Source of the DNA: Pseudonocardia sulfidoxydans NBRC 16205
Lineage (GTDB): Bacteria > Actinomycetota > Actinomycetes > Mycobacteriales > Pseudonocardiaceae
Assembly: GCF_007989085.1 (NCBI RefSeq)
Contig: NZ_BJVJ01000001.1
Location: forward strand, 62,001-126,000
Length of the DNA: 64,000 bases
Direction: 5' to 3'
Shown here: positions 51,793 to 60,380 of the stretch, piece after piece
Position numbering within the stretch: the first letter of the stretch is position 1
Layout of the letters: every line of letters begins with the position of its first letter
Notes under the pieces: model-generated
Database searches by the model: none
What the model was told of the DNA's origin: nothing
What the model saw: the letters and a program-made list of their open reading frames with translations, nothing else
Translations under genes and position numbers: made by a program

Positions 51793-53388
51793 TCAGCTCC
51801 TCCCGGGGCTGCGCGAGAACATCGACAGCATCCGGCGGGTCACCGCGAAGCCACCGACGATGTTGATGAACGCCAGCAGCGTCGCCGCCGCGGCCAGACC
51901 CAGCACCAGCCCGCTGCCGCCGGTACCGATCTGCAGGATCGCGCCGACGACGATGATCCCGGAGATCGCGTTGGTCACCGACATCAGCGGCGTGTGCAGG
52001 GCGTGGTGCACGTTCCCGATCACGTAGAAGCCGATCACGATGGCCAGCACGAACACCGTGAGGTGCCCGGCCAGCTCCGCCGGCGCGAACGCCGTGACCA
52101 GGAACAGCGCGACCGCACCGATGACCGGCGGCAACGCCTTGGCCAGCGGCGAACGCTCCTTCTCCTCCTTGACCGGAGCCGGCGCCGCTGCGGGCTGTGC
52201 GGCGGGGGCCGCGCTCACCGACACCGCGGGCGGCGGCCAGAGCACCTCACCCCCGTGCGCGATGGTCAGCCCCCGCACGACCGTGTCGTCGAGGTCGAGC
52301 GTCAGCCGCCCGTCCTTGCCGGGGGTCATCAGCTTGAGCAGGTTCAGCACGTTCGTGCCGTAGAGCTGCGAGGCCTGCGCGGGCAGCCGGGCCGCGAGGT
52401 CGGTGTAACCGATGATCGTCACACCATGCTCGGTGGTGACGACCTCCCCGGCCACCGAACCCTCGACGTTGCCGCCCTGCGCGGCGGCCATGTCCACGAG
52501 CACCGAGCCGGGACGCATCGACGCCACGTCGGCCGCGGTGATCAGCCTCGGCGCCGGACGGCCCGGGATCAGCGCGGTCGTCACGATGATGTCGACGTCG
52601 GCGGCCTGCTCGGAGTAGATCTCCGCCGCCCGCTTGTCGTAGGCCTCCGACGTGGCCTTGGCGTAGCCGTCGGTGGACGCCTCCTGCTCCACCTCCACCG
52701 CCAGGTACTCACCACCCAGCGACTTGACCTGGTCGGCGACCTCGGCGCGCGGGTCGGTGGCGCGCACGATCGCGCCCAGGCTGTTGGCCGCGGCGATCGC
52801 CGCCAGCCCGGCCACACCGGCACCGGCGACCAGCACCTTGGCCGGCGGAACCTTGCCGGCCGCGGTGACCTGACCGGTGAAGAACCGCCCGAACGCGTGG
52901 GCCGCCTCGATGACCGCCCGGTAGCCCGCGATGTTGGCCATCGACGACAGCACGTCCATCGACTGGGCGCGCGAGATGCGCGGCACCGCGTCCATCGACA
53001 GCGCGGTCACGCCCTGGGCCGCGAGGGCGGCGGTGCGCTCCTCGGAGAACCGCGGCGCCAGCATCGCGATCAGCGCCGACCCCGACCGGAACTTGCCGAT
53101 CTCCTCCGGGCCGGGCGCGTTGATCATCACGACGACGTCGGCATCCCAGACCGGACCGTCGACCACCTCCGCGCCCGCCTCGGCGTACGCGGCGTCGTCG
53201 AACCCGGCCGGCGCACCCGCCCCGGACTGGACGGTCACGTCGTAGCCGAGCGCCACGACCTTGCCGACCGTCTCCGGGGACATCGCCACCCGGGTCTCGG
53301 ACTTGGCGGACTCGGACGCCACCGCGATCCGCATCGGTACAGTGGCGGCGGACGGTGGGGATTCGGCGTCCTGGATGGTGTCGCGCAT
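51793..53388 (-). CDS. pntA: NAD(P) transhydrogenase subunit alpha
   Basis: 531 aa, ATG 53388 after AGGAGAG. Residues about 20-390 are the NAD-binding domain [70 protein letters not shown]. The C-terminal part has four membrane helices ([20 protein letters not shown] and following) before ending in MLSMFSRS. The fused alpha form matches the two-subunit bacterial enzyme with PntB. A Pro/Ala linker ([13 protein letters not shown]) joins the soluble and membrane parts. It supplies NADPH, for example to the many flavin enzymes here. Confidence 0.96.
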   Translation of the reverse strand: MRDTIQDAESPPSAATVPMRIAVASESAKSETRVAMSPETVGKVVALGYDVTVQSGAGAPAGFDDAAYAEAGAEVVDGPVWDADVVVMINAPGPEEIGKFRSGSALIAMLAPRFSEERTAALAAQGVTALSMDAVPRISRAQSMDVLSSMANIAGYRAVIEAAHAFGRFFTGQVTAAGKVPPAKVLVAGAGVAGLAAIAAANSLGAIVRATDPRAEVADQVKSLGGEYLAVEVEQEASTDGYAKATSEAYDKRAAEIYSEQAADVDIIVTTALIPGRPAPRLITAADVASMRPGSVLVDMAAAQGGNVEGSVAGEVVTTEHGVTIIGYTDLAARLPAQASQLYGTNVLNLLKLMTPGKDGRLTLDLDDTVVRGLTIAHGGEVLWPPPAVSVSAAPAAQPAAAPAPVKEEKERSPLAKALPPVIGAVALFLVTAFAPAELAGHLTVFVLAIVIGFYVIGNVHHALHTPLMSVTNAISGIIVVGAILQIGTGGSGLVLGLAAAATLLAFINIVGGFAVTRRMLSMFSRSPGRS

Positions 53389-53746
53389 TCACTCTCCTGT
53401 GTGTGGGCCGGCCCGCAAGCATGGGGCCCGTGGGGCGTGGTCCGTCGCCGACGAAGGTCAACAGCCGGAGCGCTCGGGCGATGGACTTCGCAGCGTCGAC
53501 GTCGTCGACGAGTCTGTTCCCGGCGTCACTGCCACGAGCAGAGTAATCGGTGCGGGTCCTCGAAAGGTCACGAACCCGACGTGATGTCGGCGCGCCGCCC
53601 GGGCGGGTGGTCGGCGTCGGCGCAGGTCGGCGCCGCGTGTCGCGACGCGTCGAATACCGCTTCCCACCCCGCCCCGCCCGTTCGGGTGTGCCGCCGACGT
53701 GCCCGAACGCGGTCTGCTTGTCCCACTTCGACGGAGAGGACGGCCC
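53389..53746. other. Divergent intergenic region pntA/acyl-CoA synthetase
   Basis: 358 bp between the divergent starts. The minus strand has the pntA ribosome site at once upstream of the start and a TTGACC hexamer (53456-53461 complement) as a possible -35, without a good -10. The plus side has GGAGAGGA before GTG 53747. I see no gene, repeat or clear operator. Confidence 0.5.
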
Positions 53747-55258
53747 GTGAACGGTCCCGGTGAGATCCTGCGCGCCTCGGCGGCGCGGTTCGGCGACAAG
53801 CCGGCGCTCGTGACGGCGGCCCGCACGCTGAGCTTCACCGAGCTGGACGCGACGAGCGACCGGGTCGCGGCCTGGCTCGCGGGCCGCGGCGTCGAGCCCG
53901 GCCGGCCGGTGTCGCTCTACGCCCAGAACCGGTGGGAGTGGGTCGTCGCCTACCACGGGGCGCTGAAGGCGGGCGCGGTCGTGAACCCCGTCAACGTGAT
54001 GCTGACGCCCGAGGAGCTGGCGTTCGTGCTGCGCGACTGCGGCACCGCCGTCGTCCTCACCAGCGGCGAACAGGCCGCCACCGTCGTCGGGCTGACCCGC
54101 GACCTCGCCGACCTCGACACGGTGGTGACGTTCGGCGAGGCGATCGAGGGCGCCGTGCCCTTCGCCGAGCTGCTGGCCTGCGACGGGCCAGTTCCCCAGG
54201 TCGAGACCGACCCGGACTCACCGTCGACGATCGGCTACACCTCCGGCACCACCGGTCACCCCAAGGGCGCGGTGCAGAGCCACCGGGCCGTGCTGTGGAA
54301 CTGCGCGGCCACCGCGACCATGCACGGCCGCACCGCCGACGACGTCGTCGTCACCGCGCTGCCCGCCCCGCACGTCTACGGCAACGTCGTGATCAACGGG
54401 ACCTTCCTGGCCGGCGGCACCGTCGTGCTGATGGAACGGTTCCACCCCGGCGAGACGCTGCGGCTGATCACCGAGCACCGTGCGACGCTGTTCGAGGGCG
54501 TGCCCGCGATGTACTCGATGCTGCTGGCCGACGCGGCGCTGGAGCAGGCCGACCTGTCGTCGCTGACGCGGTCGACGGTGGGCGGGCAGACGATCGCCAC
54601 GGCCACGATCGAACGCTGGGAGGAGCGCTCGGGTGCCCCGCTGATCGAGCTGTGGGGCATGACCGAGATCGCCGGCCTCGGCACCACGCATCCCGTGCAC
54701 GCGCCGCGGGTCCCGGGATCGATCGGGGTGTCGCTGCCCGGGGTGCAGGTGCGGATCGCCGACCTTGAGGACGTCACCCGGGACGCGGAGCCCGGGCAGC
54801 CGGGCGAGCTGATGGTGCGCGGCCCCGTCGTGATGCTCGGCTACCACGGCAACCCCGAGGCCACCGCCGAGACGATCGAGCCCGACGGCTGGATGCACAC
54901 CGGCGACATCGCCACCATGACCGCGGCCGGGCACGTGTTCGTCGTCGACCGGCGCAAGGACATGATCATCACCAGCGGCTACAACGTGTACCCGGCCGAG
55001 GTCGAGCGTGTCCTCGCCGCGCACCCCGGCGTCGCGCTCGTCGCCGTCGGCCCGGTCCCGGACGCGGTGCGGGGTGAGCTGGCCTGCGCCTACGTCGTGC
55101 GCGCCGCCGGGACGGAGACGACCGAGGAGGAGCTGATCGCCTACGCGGGCAGCCGGCTCGCCGCCTACAAGCGGCCGCGGCTGGTCCGGTTCGTCGACAC
55201 CCTGCCCGCGACGTCGACCGGGAAGATCATGCGCCGCGAGCTCATCAAGCAGTTCTGA
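53747..55258 (+). CDS. Class I adenylate-forming acyl-CoA synthetase
   Basis: 503 aa, GTG 53747 after GGAGAGGA. Motifs IGYTSGTTGHPKGAVQSHRA (A3), ELWGMTEIAGLG (A5), WMHTGDIATMTAAGHVFVVDRRKDMIITSGYNVYPAEVE (A7-A8, here in two blocks) and the A10 Lys in PATSTGKIMRREL are intact. The wording is that of medium/long-chain fatty-acid or related acyl-CoA ligases rather than aryl-CoA ligases. It activates a carboxylic acid to the acyl-CoA. It stands before a two-component pair but is separated from it by 42 bp, so co-transcription is possible. Confidence 0.92.
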   Translation: MNGPGEILRASAARFGDKPALVTAARTLSFTELDATSDRVAAWLAGRGVEPGRPVSLYAQNRWEWVVAYHGALKAGAVVNPVNVMLTPEELAFVLRDCGTAVVLTSGEQAATVVGLTRDLADLDTVVTFGEAIEGAVPFAELLACDGPVPQVETDPDSPSTIGYTSGTTGHPKGAVQSHRAVLWNCAATATMHGRTADDVVVTALPAPHVYGNVVINGTFLAGGTVVLMERFHPGETLRLITEHRATLFEGVPAMYSMLLADAALEQADLSSLTRSTVGGQTIATATIERWEERSGAPLIELWGMTEIAGLGTTHPVHAPRVPGSIGVSLPGVQVRIADLEDVTRDAEPGQPGELMVRGPVVMLGYHGNPEATAETIEPDGWMHTGDIATMTAAGHVFVVDRRKDMIITSGYNVYPAEVERVLAAHPGVALVAVGPVPDAVRGELACAYVVRAAGTETTEEELIAYAGSRLAAYKRPRLVRFVDTLPATSTGKIMRRELIKQF

Positions 55259-55300
55259 GGAGGACGTGACGGTTCGGGGTGGCCAGGGTTGAATCGGGAC

Positions 55301-56407
55301 ATGGACCCGCTCGGCCCCGTCGCGCGCGAGCACGCCGAGCTCGTGGAGCTGCTCGACCGGCGGGCGGCGCTGCGCGCGGCGCTCGACCTGCTCGCCGCCG
55401 ACGGGGACGTCGCGTGGATCGCGGAGGCACCCGGTGACGCGGGTGACCTGGTGCTGGGGCAGGTCCGCGGCGACCGGACCGGGCTGCTGCGCGGGCTGAC
55501 GGTGCCGACCGGGCTGGGGCTGACCGGCAAGGTGCACGACAGCGGCGCTCCCGCCTGGGTCGACGACTACTTCGGCGCCACCGACATCACCCACACCTTC
55601 GACCGCCACATCGAGGCCGAGGCGGTGCGCCGGCTGCTCGCCGTCCCCGTCCACCGCCACGGCCGGGTCCTCGGGGTGCTGGCCGTGGGCGCCCGCGAGG
55701 ACGGCGCCTTCGGCGACCGGGCCGTCACCCACGCCCGCGAGGTGGCCGACGAGGCGGCGCTCGCCGTCGCCGTCGCCGAACGGGCCCGGCTGGCCCGCGA
55801 GGTCGCGGTCCACGAGGAACGCCGCCGGCTCGCCGCGGAACTGCACGACAGCGTCGGCGCGCTGCTGTTCGCGATCGGGTCCGGGGTCGCCGGCCTGGCT
55901 TCGTCGGCCGGCTCCGCGGACCCGGAGCTGGCGGACCGGCTGGAGCGGCTGCGCGACCAGGCCGCCGAGGCGTCGTCGGCGCTGCGGGACTCGCTGCGGA
56001 CGCTGCGCGCGTCGCCCGCGGCGCTCGCGCTGTCGGTCGCGCTGCGCGGGGACTGCACCGCGTTCACCGAGCGCACCGGCGTCCCCGCCGAGCTGGTCGT
56101 CCTCGACGACGACCCCGCCGAGCTCTCCCCCGCCCGCACCCAGGTCCTGGTCGCCGCGGTGCGCGAGGCGCTGCTCAACGTCGAGAAGCATGCCGACGCC
56201 ACCGCCGTCGTCGTCACCGCGGGGCGGCGGCGTGCAGGCGGGATCGTCGTCGCCGTCACCGACGACGGGACCGGCCTCGCCCCCGGCCACACCCCCGGCC
56301 TCGGGCTGTCCCACACCGCCGACGCCGTCGGCCGCCTCGGCGGTGCCGTCCACGTCGCCACCGACCCCGACGGCGGAACCACCTGGCGGATCGAGCTGCC
56401 GTGCTGA
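55301..56407 (+). CDS. GAF-domain sensor histidine kinase (NarL-type partner)
   Basis: 368 aa from ATG 55301 (a TTG 12 bp upstream is possible). Residues about 30-165 form a GAF domain (GLRGLTVPTGLGLTGKVHDS, AVRRLLAVPVHRHGRVLGVLAVGA). The HisKA_3 helix EERRRLAAELHDSVGALLFA carries the phospho-acceptor His182. The ATPase domain has AVREALLNVEKHADA (N-box), DDGTGL and GLGLSH (G-boxes). No membrane segment, so it senses an intracellular ligand. Its stop overlaps the response regulator start by 7 bp, marking a cognate pair. Confidence 0.9.
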   Translation: MDPLGPVAREHAELVELLDRRAALRAALDLLAADGDVAWIAEAPGDAGDLVLGQVRGDRTGLLRGLTVPTGLGLTGKVHDSGAPAWVDDYFGATDITHTFDRHIEAEAVRRLLAVPVHRHGRVLGVLAVGAREDGAFGDRAVTHAREVADEAALAVAVAERARLAREVAVHEERRRLAAELHDSVGALLFAIGSGVAGLASSAGSADPELADRLERLRDQAAEASSALRDSLRTLRASPAALALSVALRGDCTAFTERTGVPAELVVLDDDPAELSPARTQVLVAAVREALLNVEKHADATAVVVTAGRRRAGGIVVAVTDDGTGLAPGHTPGLGLSHTADAVGRLGGAVHVATDPDGGTTWRIELPC

Positions 56408-57027
56408 CCCCCGACATCCGCGTCGCGATCGTCGACGACCACCCCGTCGTCCGCGACGGGGTCGTGACCCAGCTCGCCGGCCGCTCCGGCATCACCGTCG
56501 TCGGGCACGCCGCCGACGCCGCCGAGGCCGTCCGGCTCTGCGGCCGGGAACGGCCCGACGTCGTGCTCCTCGACGTCCGGCTGCCCGACGCGCTGGCCGC
56601 CGAGGTCGTGCCCCGGCTGCGCGCGGTCTCCCCCACCAGCCGGGTGCTGCTGTTCACGGCGTTCCCCGAGCACGCCGCCGTCGGCCCGTCGCTCGCCGCC
56701 GGGGCCTGCGGGCTGCTGGTCAAGGACGCCTCCGGCACGACCCTGCGCGACGCGCTGCGCCAGGTCTCGCGCACCGGCGCCTACCGCGGCTCCCCCACCG
56801 GTTCTCCCTACGGCTCCGCCTCCGGATCTCCCGACGCACCCGTCACCCCACGTGAGTACGACGTCCTGCGGCTCGTCGCGTCCGGGCACACCAATGGCGA
56901 GATCGGCGACGAGCTCGGGCTCTCGCTCAACACGGTCAAGAGCTACCTGCACAACGTCATGCGCAAGCTCGACGCCCGCAACCGCGCCCAGGTCATCACC
57001 AACGCCCGCGCGCACGGGCTGCTGTAG
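56401..57027 (+). CDS. NarL/LuxR-type response regulator
   Basis: 208 aa, GTG 56401. Receiver domain with the acidic pair in AIVDDHPVVRDGV, phospho-acceptor Asp58 in VVLLDVRLPD and Lys in GLLVKDASG. The C-terminal LuxR HTH has VTPREYDVLRLVASGHTNGEIGDELGLSLNTVKSYLHNVMRKL. A Gly/Ser/Pro-rich linker (RGSPTGSPYGSASGSP) between the domains is a repeat-like oddity. It is presumably phosphorylated by the adjacent kinase. Its targets may include the acyl-CoA synthetase gene upstream, which is inference. Confidence 0.93.
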   Translation: MLTPDIRVAIVDDHPVVRDGVVTQLAGRSGITVVGHAADAAEAVRLCGRERPDVVLLDVRLPDALAAEVVPRLRAVSPTSRVLLFTAFPEHAAVGPSLAAGACGLLVKDASGTTLRDALRQVSRTGAYRGSPTGSPYGSASGSPDAPVTPREYDVLRLVASGHTNGEIGDELGLSLNTVKSYLHNVMRKLDARNRAQVITNARAHGLL

Positions 57028-57082
57028 CGGTGCCGAGAGGCCCAGACCCGTCGACGCGTGCATCGGGCGCGCGGGTGAGATC

Positions 57083-57116
57083 GCCGCGACCCGGTCCGCG
57101 CCGGCCGGGTCGCGGC
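57083..57116. terminator. Bidirectional terminator between response regulator and DUF3040 gene
   Basis: GCCGCGACCCG (57083-57093) and CGGGTCGCGGC (57106-57116) form a perfect 11-bp stem with a 12-nt loop, between the convergent stops at 57027 and 57150. Confidence 0.72.
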
Positions 57117-57149
57117 TCGTCACCCTGGCCGGCCCGGCCGGTGCCGGTG

Positions 57150-57455
57150 TCATTCGTGGGGTCCGCGGTGGGTGCTGATCCTCCGTCCGACCCACACCGA
57201 CACCATCAGGAACACGACCCCGGTCAGGGTCAGTGGCAGTGCCGAGGCCACGAGGCCGACGACGAGGACGACGAGGCCGGTCAGCACCCCCACCCACACC
57301 ATCCGCGACGCCCCGCCGGCGTGCAGCGACGGGAACCGGTCGGTCCGGCGCACCGCGGCGCCCCGGCGGCGGAGCCGGCGGACGAAGTCCGGGTCCTCCT
57401 GGGCGAGGTGGCGCTCGATGGCGTCGAGCCTGCGTCGATCTTCCCGGCTCATCAT
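57150..57455 (-). CDS. DUF3040-family small membrane protein
   Basis: 101 aa; two adjacent ATGs (57455 and 57452) follow GGGAGG. The soluble N-terminus SREDRRRLDAIERHLAQEDPDFVRRLRRR is the DUF3040 signature (R.L..IE..L...DP.F). It is followed by two membrane helices (VWVGVLTGLVVLVVGLVASA and LTLTGVVFLMVSVWVG). Function unknown. It is 19 bp downstream of the small protein at 57475-57699. Confidence 0.82.
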   Translation of the reverse strand: MMSREDRRRLDAIERHLAQEDPDFVRRLRRRGAAVRRTDRFPSLHAGGASRMVWVGVLTGLVVLVVGLVASALPLTLTGVVFLMVSVWVGRRISTHRGPHE

Positions 57456-57474
57456 CGCGCCGGCCTCCCCTCGC

Positions 57475-57699
57475 TCAGGTGGCTCTCCGTACCGACACGA
57501 CCTCCAGACCGAGTGACTGCATGAGCGACAGCACGTCCTGGAGGCCGCCGTCGTCGGCGACGTCGCCGGAGATGATCGTCTCGGCGGGCACCTCGCGGAC
57601 GTCCATGCCGGGGAACGCGGCGCGGGCCCGGTCCGACAACCGGCCGATGATCCGGAACTCGTAGTGGCCGTCCGGCGGGCCGCTGGTCCCGAACCCCAT
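57475..57699 (-). CDS. Small ACT-like protein, paralogue of 63168-63419
   Basis: 74 aa, ATG 57699 after GGGAGG. YEFRIIGRLSDRARAAFPG, MDVREVPAETIISGDV, GGLQDVLSLMQSLGLEVVSV show a beta-alpha-beta plan of about 70 residues. The protein at 63168 has the same plan (YEFRVDGRVPE, DVEEVPPGLILRGEV, HLHAIMALFRTHGLRLVWAE). Small proteins of this sort are common beside LuxR regulators in actinomycetes; function is not known to me. The plan suggests a ligand-binding or protein-docking partner. Confidence 0.75.
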   Translation of the reverse strand: MGFGTSGPPDGHYEFRIIGRLSDRARAAFPGMDVREVPAETIISGDVADDGGLQDVLSLMQSLGLEVVSVRRAT

Positions 57700-57806
57700 T
57701 CGATCGGCCTCCCCGCCTCGCTGCTCGATCCGTCCCCACGGTGGCGCGGCGGGCCCGTCGTCACGTCACCCGGAGGAGGTGAACAGGCCCGGACGGGCGC
57801 GGGCGG

Positions 57807-60380
57807 TCAGGGCAGCAGGTCGAGCTCGCGGGCCCGTAGGACCGCGTCGCGCCGGTTCCCCACTCCGAGCTTGGTGTAGATCGACCGGATGTGCGTCTTG
57901 ACGGTGTTGACCGACACCGTGAGCTCGTCGGCGACCTCGGCGGCGCTGAGCAGTGACGGGAGCAGGGCGAGGACGGCCAGCTCGCGTTCGCTGAGCGCGG
58001 TGCGGGAACCGCCGTGCACCATCGCGCGGGCCGCGAGGAGCCGGGCGTGCCACACCAGGTCCGCGACCTCCGCGCCGACCTCCTCGACCATGTCCCCGAG
58101 GGGTCCGTGAGCCAGCGCCAGCGTCCCGACGACGTCGAGGTGCGACGCGCCGTGCACCGCGTCGACGAGCTCGGCGCGGGCGCGGGCGGGCTCCCCGTCG
58201 TGCAGCGCGCACTCCGCCAGGACGAGGTGCGCCTCGGCGGTGGTGTGGGCGAGCAGCGGGGGCGCGACCTGCGCGACGACGGACTCGGCGGCGGCGCGCG
58301 CGATGTCGTGGCGGCCGGTGGCCTGGCCGGCGCGGGCGTTCATGAGCAGGATCTCGGCGACGTCGCCGGTGTGTTCCTCGAGCCACTCCGTGGTGCGGCG
58401 GGCACTGTCCACGCCGGCGTGGACCAGTTCGACGCGGTGCTCGAGGACGGCGAGGCCCGCGAGCACCACCGCGGGTGCGGCGAGCTCGAACAGCGCGGAC
58501 CGGCACCGCGCCAGCCCGATCGCCGTCTCACCGAGGTCGCTGCAGGCGACCGTGTGGACGACGCGCAGGGCCCGCTCCGGCTCCCCGCGGGTCTCGTCGG
58601 CGAGGACGGCCGCCGCCCGGTCCCGGGCCGCGACCGGATCACCGCCGAGCACGTCGGCGAAGGCGAGCGCCGCGACCGACGAGGCGGCGGACGAGATCGG
58701 GCGTCCCTGCATCGTGGCGACCGTGATGGCGGAGCGGGCCGCGCCCGACATCTCGCGGTAGCGGCCGGCGGCGAGCTCGACGACCGCCAGCAGGTACCAC
58801 GCCCACTCCTCGAACCAGCCGAACCCGTGTTCGCGCGCGCCGAGGACCAGCTCCTCCAGACCTTGACGGGTCCGGACGGGGTCGACGTCGGGGGACGCGA
58901 CCTCCAGCGTCGTGCGGGCCAGCCGCTCCAGCATCTCCTGCTCGGGCGTCCCGGCGGCCGACGGCCGCGGCTCGGCCCGGACCCGCCCGGTGAGCAGGAG
59001 CTCGACGGATCCGCGCAGCTGCGCCAGCGCCGGCTCGGGGGCGGCCGGCCACGCCCGCACGGCCTGTTCGAGGGCGGCGAGCGCGGCCCGGTCCGTGCCC
59101 GAGCCGAGGCGGTACTCGAGGTAGGCCTCGAGCAGCAGCGCCCAGGGATCGTCGGGTCCGCCCGCGCCGCGCGCCTCGTCGAGCAGTCTGCGCAGCGCGG
59201 CGAACCCGCCGGTCGCGACGAGCCGCAGCCCCATGGCGGGCAGCAGGCTGCGCAGCAGATCCGGGTCCTCGGCGCGTTCGGCGTGCAACAGGGCGTGGAC
59301 CGCGTCCCCGGCGGCGAGCCACCACCGGGCCGCGGTGGCGTGCGAGCTGCGGTAGCGCGCGGGCAGGTGCCGTTCCAGCTCGGCGCCGAGGTAGGTCCGC
59401 AGGAGCGGGTGGATCCGGTAGGTCGACTCGTCGAGCCGGTCGACGAGCCCGGTGATCTCGGCCAGCTCGCCGAGCACCCGGTCGGCATCGGGCTGCCCGG
59501 ACAGCGCCGACGCCAGACCCACCGGCAGGAGGTCGCAGACCGACTCGAGCAGCAGCAGGTCCCGCGACCACGCCGGCAGGCTCGCCATGACCTCGCCCGC
59601 GAGGTAGTCGGCCATCGAGTGCTCGCTGCCGGAGAACTGGTCGATGAAGCCCTGGTGGTCGTCGGTGGACAGCAGGGCGATGGCGGCGAAGCGCAGCCCG
59701 GCGGCCCATCCCCCGGTCCGGGAGCGCAGCGCCGCGACCTGGCGCGGGGTGAGCTCGAGGCCGGACAGCTCCATCAGCGTGGCGGTCTCGGCGAGGCTGA
59801 ACCGCAGGTGCTCGGCCCGCAGCTCGTGGGTCCGGCCCTCCCCGCGCAGCCGCGGCAGCAGCAGTGGCGGGTCCTGTCTGCTGGCGAGGACGAGCTGCAG
59901 CCCACGCGCCCGGCTACGGACCAGCCGGGCGAGGTCACGCAGCGCATCGGGGTCGGTGAGCTCGTGGACGTCGTCGAGAACCAGCCGGACCGGGGGCGCG
60001 ACGTCGTCGAGCGCAGCGAGCAGCTCGTCGACGACGTCGGATCCCGGGCGAGCGCCGGCCGCGCCAGCGAGGTGGTGCAGGAGGCGGCCGGGGGGAAGGC
60101 CCGCGCCGGCGAGTGCCGCGGTGACGGCCGCCCGGAACCGGTTCGCGTCCAGGGTCCGGTCGAGCGACACCCAGGCCGTCCGTGGTTCGCGGCTCGACCG
60201 GATCCACTGGACGAGCACGACGGTCTTGCCGTAGCCGGGCGGTGCGACCACCGTCACCAGCTGCCCCGGCCCGGCCTGGTCGAGCAGCTCCATCAGGTGC
60301 GGCCGCGGCGCCGATCTCGCGGGCAGCCCCGGCAGGGCGATCGTGCTAGCCGGGATCTCAGGCGTGTGGGCGGGCCTCAT
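57807..60380 (-). CDS. MalT-like LuxR-family STAND ATPase regulator
   Basis: 857 aa, ATG 60380 overlapping the upstream regulator's stop. P-loop APPGYGKT is at 46-53, and VRLVLDDVHELTDPDAL is the Walker B region. LRFSLAETATLMELSGLELTPRQV and TGGWAAGLRFAAIALL are typical MalT/AlkS-type segments. A long TPR-like helical region follows. The C-terminal HTH reads LSERELAVLALLPSLLSAAE, VADELTVSVNTVKTHIRSIY. It is an ATP-driven activator whose inducer is unknown. Confidence 0.92.
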   Translation of the reverse strand: MRPAHTPEIPASTIALPGLPARSAPRPHLMELLDQAGPGQLVTVVAPPGYGKTVVLVQWIRSSREPRTAWVSLDRTLDANRFRAAVTAALAGAGLPPGRLLHHLAGAAGARPGSDVVDELLAALDDVAPPVRLVLDDVHELTDPDALRDLARLVRSRARGLQLVLASRQDPPLLLPRLRGEGRTHELRAEHLRFSLAETATLMELSGLELTPRQVAALRSRTGGWAAGLRFAAIALLSTDDHQGFIDQFSGSEHSMADYLAGEVMASLPAWSRDLLLLESVCDLLPVGLASALSGQPDADRVLGELAEITGLVDRLDESTYRIHPLLRTYLGAELERHLPARYRSSHATAARWWLAAGDAVHALLHAERAEDPDLLRSLLPAMGLRLVATGGFAALRRLLDEARGAGGPDDPWALLLEAYLEYRLGSGTDRAALAALEQAVRAWPAAPEPALAQLRGSVELLLTGRVRAEPRPSAAGTPEQEMLERLARTTLEVASPDVDPVRTRQGLEELVLGAREHGFGWFEEWAWYLLAVVELAAGRYREMSGAARSAITVATMQGRPISSAASSVAALAFADVLGGDPVAARDRAAAVLADETRGEPERALRVVHTVACSDLGETAIGLARCRSALFELAAPAVVLAGLAVLEHRVELVHAGVDSARRTTEWLEEHTGDVAEILLMNARAGQATGRHDIARAAAESVVAQVAPPLLAHTTAEAHLVLAECALHDGEPARARAELVDAVHGASHLDVVGTLALAHGPLGDMVEEVGAEVADLVWHARLLAARAMVHGGSRTALSERELAVLALLPSLLSAAEVADELTVSVNTVKTHIRSIYTKLGVGNRRDAVLRARELDLLP